A stretch of DNA of 64,000 nt. It comes from Legionella steelei. GTDB lineage: Bacteria; Pseudomonadota; Gammaproteobacteria; Legionellales; Legionellaceae. A program made the translations under genes and the position numbers. Of the stretch, positions 10,119-19,233 are shown piece after piece. Under the pieces are notes generated by a model. The model was not told the DNA's origin. It saw only the letters and a program-made list of their open reading frames with translations, and did no database searches. The stretch lies in the NCBI RefSeq assembly GCF_001468005.1, contig NZ_LNYY01000019.1, positions 1,547,070 through 1,611,069 on the forward strand, in the 5' to 3' direction. The stretch's first letter is position 1. Each line of letters begins with the position of its first letter.

Positions 10119-10325
10119 ATGAATACAGAGCGAATTGTTCGTATAGTTGCTGGGTCATTTATCTTGCTTTCTTTGGCATTTGGTGTACCTGAAAGTCCTC
10201 TATATTTGAGTAAGTACTTTCTTTGGGTTACTGTTTTTGTGGGAGCTAATTTATTCCAAAGTGGATTTACCCAATTTTGTCCTTTAGAGATGATTCTCAA
10301 AAAACTGGGCGTCGGTACGAAATAA
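10119..10325 (+). CDS. DUF2892 small membrane protein
   Basis: 68 residues starting at an ATG with CAGGAG well placed upstream. It shows the DUF2892 pattern: a short N-terminal helix MNTERIVRIVAGSFILLSLA, a second membrane segment, and the conserved end motif F..G.TQFCPLEMILKKLG with its Cys-Pro. Members are inner-membrane proteins of unknown function, sometimes fused to rhodanese domains. It closes the DUF302 - TolC - RND operon (21 bp after the pump). Confidence 0.85.
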   Translation: MNTERIVRIVAGSFILLSLAFGVPESPLYLSKYFLWVTVFVGANLFQSGFTQFCPLEMILKKLGVGTK

Positions 10326-10334
10326 AAGATTTAT

Positions 10335-11039
10335 TTAGTTTAGTGAGTTGTTCCGTATTTTTTCTATACGTGTATTGACTAGAGGAATAAAAAGACGATA
10401 TAGGAATTGTTTGACAATACTGGGGCGATTTCGATAAAGAGTAGATTGATAATATTCTGAAGGCTCATCCCATACTCCATGATCCTCAGTTACCGCGCAC
10501 ATTTGTTGGAAATTTTTTTGTTCAAAATTGGGTTTAGAAGTGTGTTCTTGAGGGGGACATGCTACTGCAAAACCAATATCCCAGCCTCGTTGTGCCAATT
10601 TATCCACTGCTCCACGAAAATAAATTAGATCATCAATATAACCATCAATACGTAGCCATGTGTTATCGATTTGAACTTCTATCCAGGAATGAGATATCTC
10701 TTTCGGTAAAAAGATATATAGAAATTCAGGAAAAACACCATGCTGAATTTCTCGTTTAATTAGCGAATAGTGAATTCGTGCTGGAATATTGCTTGCTTTA
10801 CATAAAGCCAAGAAAAGAGTGCTTTTGGTATTACATTGTCCTAATTTTAATTTTAGTGTTTCTGAGGCAGAAACCCAATCGCCCTCTTTGGGGAAGCCAA
10901 ATTTAATTTCATCACGTACAAAATTAAAAATACTCTGAATCTGCTCGCGAATATCCAGTTTGTTTTGAGTTAAATCATGCGCTTTCTTTTGTATTTCTGG
11001 ATGAGTATAATCCGCCAAGATTTGAAAATTTTTTGTCAT
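10335..11039 (-). CDS. Transglutaminase-like (TGc-domain) protein
   Basis: 234 residues, convergent with the DUF2892 gene. The transglutaminase-core triad is readable: Cys69 in GQCNTKSTLFLALCKA, His117 in SHSWIEV, and an Asp a few residues on in WLRIDGYIDD. No signal peptide or membrane segment is seen, so it is probably cytosolic. Bacterial members of this fold are usually peptidases or amidases rather than protein cross-linkers. Substrate unknown. It does not share an operon with either neighbour. Confidence 0.8.
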   Translation of the reverse strand: MTKNFQILADYTHPEIQKKAHDLTQNKLDIREQIQSIFNFVRDEIKFGFPKEGDWVSASETLKLKLGQCNTKSTLFLALCKASNIPARIHYSLIKREIQHGVFPEFLYIFLPKEISHSWIEVQIDNTWLRIDGYIDDLIYFRGAVDKLAQRGWDIGFAVACPPQEHTSKPNFEQKNFQQMCAVTEDHGVWDEPSEYYQSTLYRNRPSIVKQFLYRLFIPLVNTRIEKIRNNSLN

Positions 11040-11174
11040 TTATAATCTCAGTTTTTTAATGGTTATTATTCGATCATCTACTCTATTTCCTAATAGTACG
11101 TATGTTGCCATAAGAAAATCGATTATGATAAGTTACAATACAATTCAATAGTTAATTCTATGAGAGCTTAACTC

Positions 11175-11604
11175 ATGAATACAAGTTTGCATGTTGTTTG
11201 TCCTCATTGTAATACAATTAACCGAGTACCTTCTTCGCGCTTCAGCGAACATCCAAATTGTGGAAAGTGCTAACTGGCACTTTTTAATGGTAAGCCGATA
11301 AAGCTGGAAAATGATCAATTTGTTCGCCATATCGAACGAAATGATATTCCGGAGCTCATTGATTTTTGGGCTCAAAGGTGTAGCCCATGCAAAATGATGG
11401 CACCACAATTCGAGTCTGCAGCACATTTTATTGAACCCAATTGCCTAAGTTGATACTGAAGCGCAACCTTCTTTAGCCTCTCGCTATGCAATTCAGAGTA
11501 TCCCAATGCTAATTCTTTTCCATCATGGCAAAGAAGTTGTGAGAAGCGCCGGCATCATGAGTTCACAAGATTTAGTAAAATGGGTAAATGAACATCTTGG
11601 TTGA
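11175..11604 (+). pseudogene. trxC: Broken thioredoxin-2 gene (trxC remnant)
   Basis: Reading from ATG 11175 gives the zinc-binding N-terminus of thioredoxin 2 (VCPHCNTINRVPSSRF, then NCGKC), but the next codon is TAA at 11271. The same frame continues as LALFNGKPIKL and the active-site region FWAQRCSPCKMMAPQF, where the usual Trp before the first Cys is Arg. The frame breaks again near 11450. A +1 frame then carries the C-terminal half (VDTEAQPSLASRYAIQSIP, then LVKWVNEHLG) to a TGA at 11602-11604. One in-frame stop, one frameshift and a changed active site make this a pseudogene. A complete trxC elsewhere in the genome may explain its loss. Confidence 0.88.
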
Positions 11605-11660
11605 ATTGGTGTGCAAAGCTAGAAGCAAAAAGGTTACATTGGATGGTTCTATTTACAGGA

Positions 11661-11732
11661 TGTCGCCCTTGGATCTGTTTCTTTAAATACAGATATTATA
11701 GATCGACTATATATTAACTCAGTAAAAGCACC
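11661..11732 (+). repeat. Duplicated 3' end of the thiM-like gene
   Basis: About 71 bp here match 27794-27865, the last codons of the thiM-like gene, with roughly eight mismatches. Translated, it reads VALGSVSLNTDIIDRLYINSV against VALGPASLITGIIDQLYINS in the intact gene. No other part of thiM is recognisable upstream. It lies between the broken trxC and the tRNA-derived repeat. It is probably the scar of a rearrangement or of a second thiM copy. Confidence 0.8.
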
Positions 11733-11744
11733 TGTTGTTCCAGA

Positions 11745-11783
11745 CAGTAATTGCTAAATTTGTTACATCGCAATATACTGATT
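11745..11783 (+). repeat. 39-bp intergenic repeat, copy 1
   Basis: This sequence, which contains TTACATCGCAAT, recurs at 20360-20398 in the same orientation with about six mismatches. It follows the thiM tail directly. No function is evident. Confidence 0.7.
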
Positions 11784-11807
11784 TTATTATGATTTATTCT
11801 TAATCAA

Positions 11808-11856
11808 CTTGGCTTTGAACCAAGGTGTCTGGGATTCTAGCCCTCCGATCGCGCCA
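11808..11856 (+). repeat. Partial tRNA gene (3' part, tRNA-Arg-like), putative attachment site copy A
   Basis: The sequence forms an anticodon arm (CTTGG, 7-base loop CTTTGAA, CCAAG), a GTGTC variable region, a degenerate T-arm (GATTCTAG), and ends GATCGCG-CCA. The 5' half of a tRNA is absent upstream, so it is not a working gene. The overall shape and G-CCA end best fit a tRNA-Arg whose anticodon TCG became TTG, which is inference. A second copy lies at 40022-40064 in the same orientation, and similarity continues about 30 bp downstream of both. Such repeats typically mark integration of genomic islands at tRNA 3' ends. The rest of the 400-bp gap to 12004 holds no gene. Confidence 0.65.
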
Positions 11857-12004
11857 TTTTTTTCTTTTAAAATCAATTAGTTAACCTAATCGGTGTAGAG
11901 TACTTGGTTTTAAATTCAAATGTAGCAAAAAAACACTCATTCATGATCAAAAAAAACATCAACCCTTTATAAAAAGCAATATCTAGGGTCCCTTGAAGAT
12001 AGGC

Positions 12005-13111
12005 TCATGAACGTTTACGAAAAAGCCATGCTGATGTTGTCAATGAAAAAAGTGATATGAGTGCAAGTGGCCAATATTGAGACCACAAGTGAATAATATG
12101 ATTGCCTTCTAGGAATACACCACGCACTATAATAAGAAAATACCGCAAGGGATTGAGATAGGTCAGGTTTTGAATTAAAGGAGGCATATTGGCTATAGGT
12201 GTTGCAAAACCTGACAATATGATGGAAGGAACCATAAACATAAAAACACCAAGTAATCCTTGTTGTTGTGTCACAGCAAGAGAGGAAATCATAAGCCCTA
12301 TTCCGATTACAGCGAGTAAAAACAAAAACATGCCTAGACCAAGGGCTAATAAACTGCCCATAAAGGGTACTTGAAACCATAATACAGCAATAATAGCGAT
12401 CGCTGATCCTTCTACACCACCAATAATAAGTCCTGGTAATGCCTTACCAATCAATATTTCAGAAAGACTCATTGGAGTTACTAAGAGCTGGTCAAATGTT
12501 CCCTGTTCACGTTCTCGTGCTACTGAAAGTCCTGTCACGAGTAGTGTTACAACTTGCATTAGAAGAGCGATAATACCAGGGATAATGAACCAACGAGACA
12601 AAAGGTTGGGATTAAACCAAGCACGAATTTCCAATTCTGCAGGTGGTTTTGACCAGCCGTGGGCTTTAGCCCAAAGCTCATTAAATGAGAATAAGATACT
12701 GTTGGCATAATTTAGCGCAATCGTTGCAGTATTGGAATTACGTCCATCAATGATTACTTGTGTTTTTGCAGAATGATGGCGGAGTAAATCGCGCGTAAAA
12801 TTCCGGTCTATATGCAAAACCAATAAAACGATTTTGTTATTAATAAGTGGAGCGATTTGTTTATCATCGTGAATCGACGCTACGTGCTGAAAAATAGGTG
12901 AACCTTGAAAATGTCCCAAGAGTTCACGAGCAGCAAAGCCTGGATCTTCATTATAAATAGCATAGGGAATATGATTTAGATCAAAAGTGGATGCATAGCC
13001 AAAGATTAATAATTGAACTAAAGGTGGTGCGATAACAACAAATCGACCTTTTTTGTCCCTAAACAGTGATAATAATTCTTTAATCGTTAAAGCCCATATT
13101 CGTATCCACAT
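12005..13111 (-). CDS. ABC-2 type exporter permease (YbhR-like)
   Basis: 368 residues. One N-terminal membrane segment (GRFVVIAPPLVQLLIFGYA) is followed by a large extracytoplasmic domain and five or so C-terminal membrane segments, with the ABC-2 signature region VAREREQGTFDQLLVTPM. It pairs with the permease encoded just upstream (stop and start codons abut) to form the membrane core of the exporter. It is the last gene of a four-gene operon in the order adaptor, ATPase, permease, permease, the same as E. coli ybhGFSR. YbhFSR homologues export cationic drugs and Na+/Li+; the substrate here is unknown. Confidence 0.9.
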   Translation of the reverse strand: MWIRIWALTIKELLSLFRDKKGRFVVIAPPLVQLLIFGYASTFDLNHIPYAIYNEDPGFAARELLGHFQGSPIFQHVASIHDDKQIAPLINNKIVLLVLHIDRNFTRDLLRHHSAKTQVIIDGRNSNTATIALNYANSILFSFNELWAKAHGWSKPPAELEIRAWFNPNLLSRWFIIPGIIALLMQVVTLLVTGLSVAREREQGTFDQLLVTPMSLSEILIGKALPGLIIGGVEGSAIAIIAVLWFQVPFMGSLLALGLGMFLFLLAVIGIGLMISSLAVTQQQGLLGVFMFMVPSIILSGFATPIANMPPLIQNLTYLNPLRYFLIIVRGVFLEGNHIIHLWSQYWPLALISLFSLTTSAWLFRKRS

Positions 13112-14227
13112 TTAATCGAGTCGCTTATTCGAACGTAAAACAGTTAATCCCAAAAAAAAGAAAGTCATGAGTAAAAGAGCAAGGCCATTCCAGAGCAAAA
13201 TAGACCAAATGTTCCCTGCCAGAAAAAGAGTTTGCAATATATTAACAAAATAACGTGCAGGAATGATGTGCGTAATCATTTGGATGATAAAGGGCATGGA
13301 GCGAATATCAAAGATAAATCCTGAAAGAATAAATGCAGGCAAAAAAGTAACGATGACGGCAATTTGGCTCGCAACAAACTGATCACGTGTCACATTAGAA
13401 ATCAATAATCCCATTCCTAAAGCAGCCAACAAAAATAAAGCCGAGAAACAAAACAGCACCCAAAAATCGCCTACCAAGGGTACAGAAAAAAGCGTAATGG
13501 CCAGCAAAACAGAAATCATCATACCACCCATACCTAAAAGAAAATAAGGAATGAGTTTTCCGAGCAAAATTTCACCTATGGTGACAGGAGTTGCCATAAG
13601 CGCTTCCATAGTGCCACGTTCCCATTCCCTTGCAACAACCAATGAGGTAAGCAATGCCCCAATGAGTGTCATGATTATGGCAATAAGACCAGGAACCAGA
13701 TAGTCGCGACTACGTAGTGCTGGATTAAACCACACTCGACTTTGATTCTCGATTGGGATAACTAGAGTTAAACCCATGTTTTGGGCATATTGTTGCAGCC
13801 ATATTTGCCAGACACCTTGCAAATATCCTTCAAGAATATTTGCTTCATTGGCATTAACCCCATTGACGAAAATTCCAATTGGAGCTGTATTGTCCTGTAA
13901 GAGTTGACGAGTAAAATTATTCCGTAACCACAGGATTCCTTTAACCTGACGATTCGTGATCGCTAGTTGCGCCGCGTTAATATCGGGAAATTGTTTCGGC
14001 GCAAAAAAAGGTGATTGCTGTAATCCCCCAATAAATGAACTTGTTGAGGATGTTGGATTATCTACGACTACTGCAATAGGCACATGATAAGAATCCAAAG
14101 ATACCCCATAGCCAAATAAAAAAAGTAATACAACAGGCATAATAAATGCGATCCCAATTGCTGAAGGATCGCGAACGATTTGAATGAATTCCTTACGGAT
14201 CAAACTAAGTAGACGTTGGACATTCAT
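13112..14227 (-). CDS. ABC-2 type exporter permease (YbhS-like)
   Basis: 371 residues with the same ABC-2 layout as its downstream partner: N-terminal membrane segment (GIAFIMPVVLLFLFGYGVSL), a soluble domain, then a membrane block with VVAREWERGTMEALMATPV. Its ATG overlaps the stop codon of the ATPase gene (ATGA), so translation is probably coupled. It would heterodimerise with the 12005-13111 product. Confidence 0.9.
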   Translation of the reverse strand: MNVQRLLSLIRKEFIQIVRDPSAIGIAFIMPVVLLFLFGYGVSLDSYHVPIAVVVDNPTSSTSSFIGGLQQSPFFAPKQFPDINAAQLAITNRQVKGILWLRNNFTRQLLQDNTAPIGIFVNGVNANEANILEGYLQGVWQIWLQQYAQNMGLTLVIPIENQSRVWFNPALRSRDYLVPGLIAIIMTLIGALLTSLVVAREWERGTMEALMATPVTIGEILLGKLIPYFLLGMGGMMISVLLAITLFSVPLVGDFWVLFCFSALFLLAALGMGLLISNVTRDQFVASQIAVIVTFLPAFILSGFIFDIRSMPFIIQMITHIIPARYFVNILQTLFLAGNIWSILLWNGLALLLMTFFFLGLTVLRSNKRLD

Positions 14228-15954
14228 GACTCTCTCCTAGTTTGCATCTCATGGTGCTCGATCAGACGAATGAATGCATCGTTGAGGCTTGGTTTCGGAT
14301 TTTGTGCATCTTGAGCTTGTGCACAAATTTGCTGTGGCGTTCCCTGAGCAAGAATTTCCCCTAAGGACATAAGAACTAAGTGATCACAATATTCTGCTTC
14401 ATCCATGAAATGGGTCGTTATAAGTACAGTGACTCCTTGCTCTGCTAGTTTATTCACTCGCCACCAGAACTCGCGTCGAGTCAGAGGATCAACACCCGAT
14501 GTAGGTTCGTCTAAGAAAAGAATGGGTGGTTCATGCAAAAGGGCGCCAGCTAAAGCTAAACGTTGTTTAATCCCCAGAGGTAATTGAGCTGCATTAATAC
14601 TGCGGTATTCCTCCAATTCAAAACTATTCAAGGCCCAATCTACCCGTTCTTTTTGTTTTTTACCACGTAATCCATAGGCAGAAGAAAAAAAATGTAAATT
14701 TTGAACAATGCTCAAATTGCCATAGAGTGAAAATCTTTGTGATACATAGCCAATGCGGGCTCGTGCAGCAGTGGCGTAGCGCATGTCAACTCCTGCGACG
14801 TGTAACTTTCCAGATGAAGGAAGTAATAGACCACAAAGCATGCGAAATGTTGTGGTTTTCCCCGCTCCATTAGCTCCAAGAAGGCCAAATATCTCTCCTT
14901 TTTTGACATTAAAACTGAGGTTATTTACTGCAAGAAAACTGCCAAAATGGCGACTTAAGTTCTTAACCTCAATGATTGTTTCAGCGGATGAAATGTCTTT
15001 TGTTGGGGTGTAAGAATGGATTTTCAGTTCATTCGTTTCAGTCCCATTGATTCCTCCTAGTAGCGCCATAAACGCATCTTCAAATGTAGGCTTTATGTTT
15101 TCCCATTGTTCTCCCTGTTTAGGATGAGGTTGGCTATCAGAGCACAACACGCGATTTCCTTCTTTTACAATACGTGCATCAATCACTTGAGGACGTTTTC
15201 GTAACTGTTCTTGGAGGAGACGTCGAGAAATTTGAGGATTGGTTACAAAATAAGTTCGATTGATTAAAGAAGAATGAAATTCTTCTGGCGATTGTTGTCG
15301 CAACATTTCACCTTCATGCAGTAAAATGATTTCATCACATCGCTCTGCTTCATCGAAATAGGCAGTACTGATGAGTACCGTACCTCCTTCTTTTTTAATA
15401 TCGTGCACGATATTCCAAAGTTCACGACGAGAGATAGGATCGACCCCTACTGTTGGTTCATCTAAAATTAGCAGACGAGGTGAGCGTAATAGAGCGCATG
15501 CTAAACCAAGCTTTTGTTTCATTCCTCCTGATAAGGCCTTAGCGGGTCGAGTAGCAAAAGGTCCAAGGCCAGTTAATTGAAGTAGTTGATGTTGCCGGGC
15601 CGTATTTTCCTGGAAGCTCAAGCCTTGCAGATCAGCATAAAGATCAAAATTTTCTCGTACCGTTAAATCTTCATAGAGTCCAAAATGCTGTGGCATATAA
15701 CCTATTTGGCTTTGAATTTGCGATGCATTTTCTAGGCTGTCCATACCCAAAACGGATACTTTTCCTGTATTAGGGAGAAGTAATCCTGTCGCAAGACGAA
15801 TTAAGGTTGTTTTACCTGCACCATCAGGGCCCAAAAGACCCGTGATACTCCCAGGACGCAAAGAAAAACTGAGCTCCTTCAGCACTTTTTTTTGCGTCGG
15901 ACCAAAAGGAAAAAATTTAGTCACCTCGATAAACTGCAAAGGAGAAATGGTCAT
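14224..15954 (-). CDS. ABC exporter ATPase with two nucleotide-binding domains (YbhF-like)
   Basis: 576 residues, two ABC ATPase domains in tandem. Domain 1: Walker A GPDGAGKTTL, signature LSGGMKQKLG, Walker B LLILDEPTVGVD. Domain 2: Walker A GANGAGKTTTF, a divergent signature LPLGIKQRLA, Walker B ILFLDEPTSGVD. An altered second signature of this kind is usual in YbhF-type fused ATPases, so one composite site probably hydrolyses ATP better than the other. It lies 4 bp after the adaptor gene and overlaps the next permease. Confidence 0.93.
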   Translation of the reverse strand: MTISPLQFIEVTKFFPFGPTQKKVLKELSFSLRPGSITGLLGPDGAGKTTLIRLATGLLLPNTGKVSVLGMDSLENASQIQSQIGYMPQHFGLYEDLTVRENFDLYADLQGLSFQENTARQHQLLQLTGLGPFATRPAKALSGGMKQKLGLACALLRSPRLLILDEPTVGVDPISRRELWNIVHDIKKEGGTVLISTAYFDEAERCDEIILLHEGEMLRQQSPEEFHSSLINRTYFVTNPQISRRLLQEQLRKRPQVIDARIVKEGNRVLCSDSQPHPKQGEQWENIKPTFEDAFMALLGGINGTETNELKIHSYTPTKDISSAETIIEVKNLSRHFGSFLAVNNLSFNVKKGEIFGLLGANGAGKTTTFRMLCGLLLPSSGKLHVAGVDMRYATAARARIGYVSQRFSLYGNLSIVQNLHFFSSAYGLRGKKQKERVDWALNSFELEEYRSINAAQLPLGIKQRLALAGALLHEPPILFLDEPTSGVDPLTRREFWWRVNKLAEQGVTVLITTHFMDEAEYCDHLVLMSLGEILAQGTPQQICAQAQDAQNPKPSLNDAFIRLIEHHEMQTRRES

Positions 15955-15958
15955 GTCC

Positions 15959-16840
15959 TCATGTCCTACAAGGATTCTTGCCTAATGGTTGTGGCAAATT
16001 ATTTTTGAAGGCAATTTCTACAGTAACAGGCATTCCCAGACGTAAACGATAATCTGGGTTACACGCATAGACCCGCACTTGATAAACTAACTGTGTACGT
16101 AATTCAGTAGTTTGTACTGTCTTAGGAGTAAATTCAGCAACAGGGGAAATAAATCCTACCCATCCTGGAAAACGTTGTTCAGGGAACGAATCGCTTTGTA
16201 TCCATGCCTTCATACCTAATTGTATTTTACCTAGCTCCTTTTCTGGAAGATAAGCACGTACCCAGACAGGATTATCCAATGCAAGAGTATATACAGGAGT
16301 TTGCGGTGTCACCATGTCTCCTGGTTCAAGAATGCGATCCTGAATCACTCCATCTTTAGGAGCATAAAGTTTACTATCGATAAGGTCTTGCTGGGCAAGT
16401 GCTAATGCCGCGCGATTTGCCTGTAAGGTATGATGAGCGATTCGATGAGCAGCGTCAGAATCATCTAAGTTTTGTTTTGATACTGCTTGGGACTTAACAA
16501 GGGTTTGATTGCGTGCCAAAGTGATTTTAGCATTTTTTAAAGTAGCTTCTTGAGCCGCTACTTGTCCTTTATTTTTGGCTACAGCATCCTGAAAACGTAC
16601 TGGATCTAATTCTGCAAGAAGTTGCCCCTTATGGATACGATCGCCTTCTTGTACCCATAATCGATGAATACGGCCACTGACATAAAAAGCAGCTTCTACT
16701 TGGCGGATATCTATATTGCCATAAATGGTAAGAAGTTCAGAGTTGGTTTGGGGTCGTAAAAACCAATAAATCGCTATCCCACTGCCTAGAATAAGGGCGA
16801 GAATGAGTGTGATGAAACTCTTTTTCTTAGAAATGTCCAT
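15959..16840 (-). CDS. HlyD-family periplasmic adaptor (YbhG-like)
   Basis: 293 residues. An N-terminal membrane anchor (ITLILALILGSGIAIYWFL) is followed by a lipoyl half (GRIHRLWVQEGDRIHKGQLL), a coiled-coil hairpin (about residues 80-150), the second lipoyl half (LYAPKDGVIQDRILEPGDMV) and a beta-barrel domain. It would bridge the ABC permeases and an outer-membrane channel, most likely the divergently encoded NodT-type protein. First gene of the minus-strand operon. It is the only adaptor gene of any efflux system in this window. Confidence 0.92.
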   Translation of the reverse strand: MDISKKKSFITLILALILGSGIAIYWFLRPQTNSELLTIYGNIDIRQVEAAFYVSGRIHRLWVQEGDRIHKGQLLAELDPVRFQDAVAKNKGQVAAQEATLKNAKITLARNQTLVKSQAVSKQNLDDSDAAHRIAHHTLQANRAALALAQQDLIDSKLYAPKDGVIQDRILEPGDMVTPQTPVYTLALDNPVWVRAYLPEKELGKIQLGMKAWIQSDSFPEQRFPGWVGFISPVAEFTPKTVQTTELRTQLVYQVRVYACNPDYRLRLGMPVTVEIAFKNNLPQPLGKNPCRT

Positions 16841-16941
16841 TTTCTACTTTTAATTTCCTAAGATTAAAATTGATTTTACATGGACGTAGCGACAAAATAA
16901 ACTTAAATGTAAAAAAGCATTAGCTGACCCAAAGGATGGTC

Positions 16942-18474
16942 ATGAATAAAACCAGGATAAAGCGCTGCGCCATACTACAGCTGAGTTGGAATCAATGTCT
17001 AATTAAGCAATTCCAAAATCTAATCAGTATCATATTATTAACCCTGCTTAGTGGTTGTCGTGTCGGACCCGATTTTGTACGTCCACCACCGCCTGAATCG
17101 ACCTCCTACACAAAAGCAAAGGTAGCCTCTCACCTGGTTCCTGGAAATGGAGAGCCTTCGCAACATTTGATTCTTGGGAAAGAAGTTCCTGCTGCATGGT
17201 GGCAACTGTTCCATTCACCATCACTGAATCAAGTAATTCAACAAGCGATTGCCAATAGTCCAACAATAGAAGCAGCAAGAGCAAAATTAGCTCAAGCACA
17301 ACAATCAATACTTATGGCACGTGGTTCGTTCTATCCACAAATTGATGGTTCAGGAAGTGCTCAGCGTGAGAAAGGACCTCCTTTGGCCTTTGGTTTATTA
17401 TCTGCTGTACCTGCTACTACCATTAAAGGAGTACCTACCTACAATCTTTATTCATTTGGACCTACAGTGAATTTTGTCCCCGATGTATTTGGGCTTACAT
17501 CAAGGCGAGTTGAACAACAAACCGCTCTGGCTGAAAATCAAGCCTACCAGCTTGCAGCAGCACAGCTTTCAGTAACCGGTAACATTGTGGCACAAGCGCT
17601 TACTATTGCATCCATTCGTTTGCAAATTAAGGCATTAGAAAAAATCATTGCAGACGATGAAAAGAGTCTTGAGTTGATGCAAAAAAGATTAGTCGTTGGA
17701 TTAGTGAATCGCACCGATTTTTTATTGGCTCAAAACCAGCTTGAAAAAGACCGTAGCAACTTGCCACAACTGAAACAACAACTTGATGCTGCTGAACATG
17801 CACTGACTATTTTGGTAGGTAAATCTCCTGCAGAATGGAGCCCACCAGCCTTTAGCATGGATGAATTTACTTTGCCAAAAAATTTACCTCTTGTTTTCCC
17901 TTCCATGCTTGTTTCACAGCGTCCTGATATTATGGCTGCCGAAGCGGAGCTTCATGCAAGCAGTGCTGCCATTGGGATTGCTAAGGCACAACTGTTTCCA
18001 ACAATTACCTTATCTGCTTCAGTTGATCCTACAGCACTGACTCCCGCTAATTTATTTAACAGCTCTAACTTAGCCTGGGATATATTTTCAGGTGTCGCTA
18101 CACCAATTTTTCATGGTGGCACCCTCCAGGCACAAAAAAGAGCTGCAATTGATGCGTTTCAAACTTCCTTGGCTATGTACAAACAGACGGTACTAGAAGG
18201 TTTGCGTCAAGTTGCAGATAAGCTTCGTGCCTTGAGTCATGATGCGGAACTCGTGCAAGCAGATCGTCGCTCTCTTGATACGTTAAAAGCCTCAGTCACC
18301 TTACAACGTCAACGATTTACAGTAGGCACAGTTGATTTACTCGATTTACTTAATGCTGACCGAACCTATCAGCAAGCGCGCATCAGTTATGCGCAGTCAC
18401 AGTCACAACGTTATTTGGATAGCGCCCAACTTCTTGTTGCGTTAGGAGGTGGATGGAACAAAAAATTAGCTTAA
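16942..18474 (+). CDS. NodT-family outer-membrane efflux lipoprotein
   Basis: About 510 residues. ATG 16942 was preferred over ATG 16936 because the ribosome-binding site AAAGGA (16931-16936) overlaps the earlier one. The N-terminus ends in a lipobox (LLTLLSGCRVGPDF), giving a lipid-anchored mature protein that starts at Cys. Two outer-membrane-efflux repeats follow, with the typical RPDIMAAEAELHAS and Gly-rich beta-strand motifs. It is divergent from the ABC exporter operon, separated by about 100 bp that presumably hold both promoters, and probably supplies that exporter's outer-membrane channel. Confidence 0.9.
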   Translation: MNKTRIKRCAILQLSWNQCLIKQFQNLISIILLTLLSGCRVGPDFVRPPPPESTSYTKAKVASHLVPGNGEPSQHLILGKEVPAAWWQLFHSPSLNQVIQQAIANSPTIEAARAKLAQAQQSILMARGSFYPQIDGSGSAQREKGPPLAFGLLSAVPATTIKGVPTYNLYSFGPTVNFVPDVFGLTSRRVEQQTALAENQAYQLAAAQLSVTGNIVAQALTIASIRLQIKALEKIIADDEKSLELMQKRLVVGLVNRTDFLLAQNQLEKDRSNLPQLKQQLDAAEHALTILVGKSPAEWSPPAFSMDEFTLPKNLPLVFPSMLVSQRPDIMAAEAELHASSAAIGIAKAQLFPTITLSASVDPTALTPANLFNSSNLAWDIFSGVATPIFHGGTLQAQKRAAIDAFQTSLAMYKQTVLEGLRQVADKLRALSHDAELVQADRRSLDTLKASVTLQRQRFTVGTVDLLDLLNADRTYQQARISYAQSQSQRYLDSAQLLVALGGGWNKKLA

Positions 18475-18567
18475 TCTTTTAGTCATTAAATTGACATTTT
18501 TAATTCAAATATTTATCAATACAATTTCATGAAGTAATTTGTGATAGTAGCGCTAACTACTTTACTA

Positions 18568-19014
18568 TTATTCAATCAGCTCTGTATCAATAAGAATCTT
18601 GGATGTTAATGTTCGATGCACTGGACACATATTGGCAATTTCTAGCAACCTTAAGCGCTGCTCTTGCGTAAGAGCTCCTATTAGTTCAATCCTGCGATTG
18701 ATTCGGTCGATTTTTGAGCTTGTTTTTTCGCATCCAACACAATCCTCGATATAGGTTTTCTCATGCGTTAATTTCACTCTAACTTTTTCAAGGGGAAGTT
18801 TTTTAAGATCAGCATACATACGTATAGTCATAGAGGTGCATGAACCTAATGCTGCAAGTAAGAAATCATAGGGTGAAGGTCCTAGATCATTTCCACCATA
18901 TATAACTGGCTCATCTGCTATGAGATGGTGTTCTCCTATAATAATTTCCTGGGCAAACCTCCCCCTTTCACCTTCCTGAACTATTGTTTCATGTAATTTA
19001 TTGTTTGATTCCAT
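18568..19014 (-). CDS. OsmC/Ohr-family peroxiredoxin-like protein
   Basis: 148 residues. It contains the OsmC fold motifs: GPSPYDFLLAALGSCTSMT with Cys59 and ANMCPVHRTL with Cys130. These two cysteines reduce organic hydroperoxides in Ohr/OsmC enzymes. Two extra cysteines (DCVGC, 92 and 95) lie in between. Cytosolic. It is convergent with the NodT-like gene and divergent from the arsenite pump. The likely job is thiol-dependent peroxide detoxification, consistent with the surrounding stress genes. Confidence 0.88.
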   Translation of the reverse strand: MESNNKLHETIVQEGERGRFAQEIIIGEHHLIADEPVIYGGNDLGPSPYDFLLAALGSCTSMTIRMYADLKKLPLEKVRVKLTHEKTYIEDCVGCEKTSSKIDRINRRIELIGALTQEQRLRLLEIANMCPVHRTLTSKILIDTELIE

Positions 19015-19233
19015 GATGGCTCACTTTAAATCGACGCAATGAAGTATCGAACAAAAAAATTATATCTATATCTAAAATACTAGGAACTAAATTGCAAAAT
19101 GCAAACATTAAATTATAAGATTTATATTGCTATACCCGTGATCATTGAAGATGCTTGCTTTTTGGAGCAAGTGAGATCAAACTCTTCATATGAAAAAAAT
19201 CAAACTGACGGAGATAGAAAAGGAATTACTATC

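Noticed and set aside
11145-11426. 93-codon frame on the minus strand
   Set aside because: It is the antisense of the trxC pseudogene, whose plus-strand translation matches thioredoxin 2 clearly.
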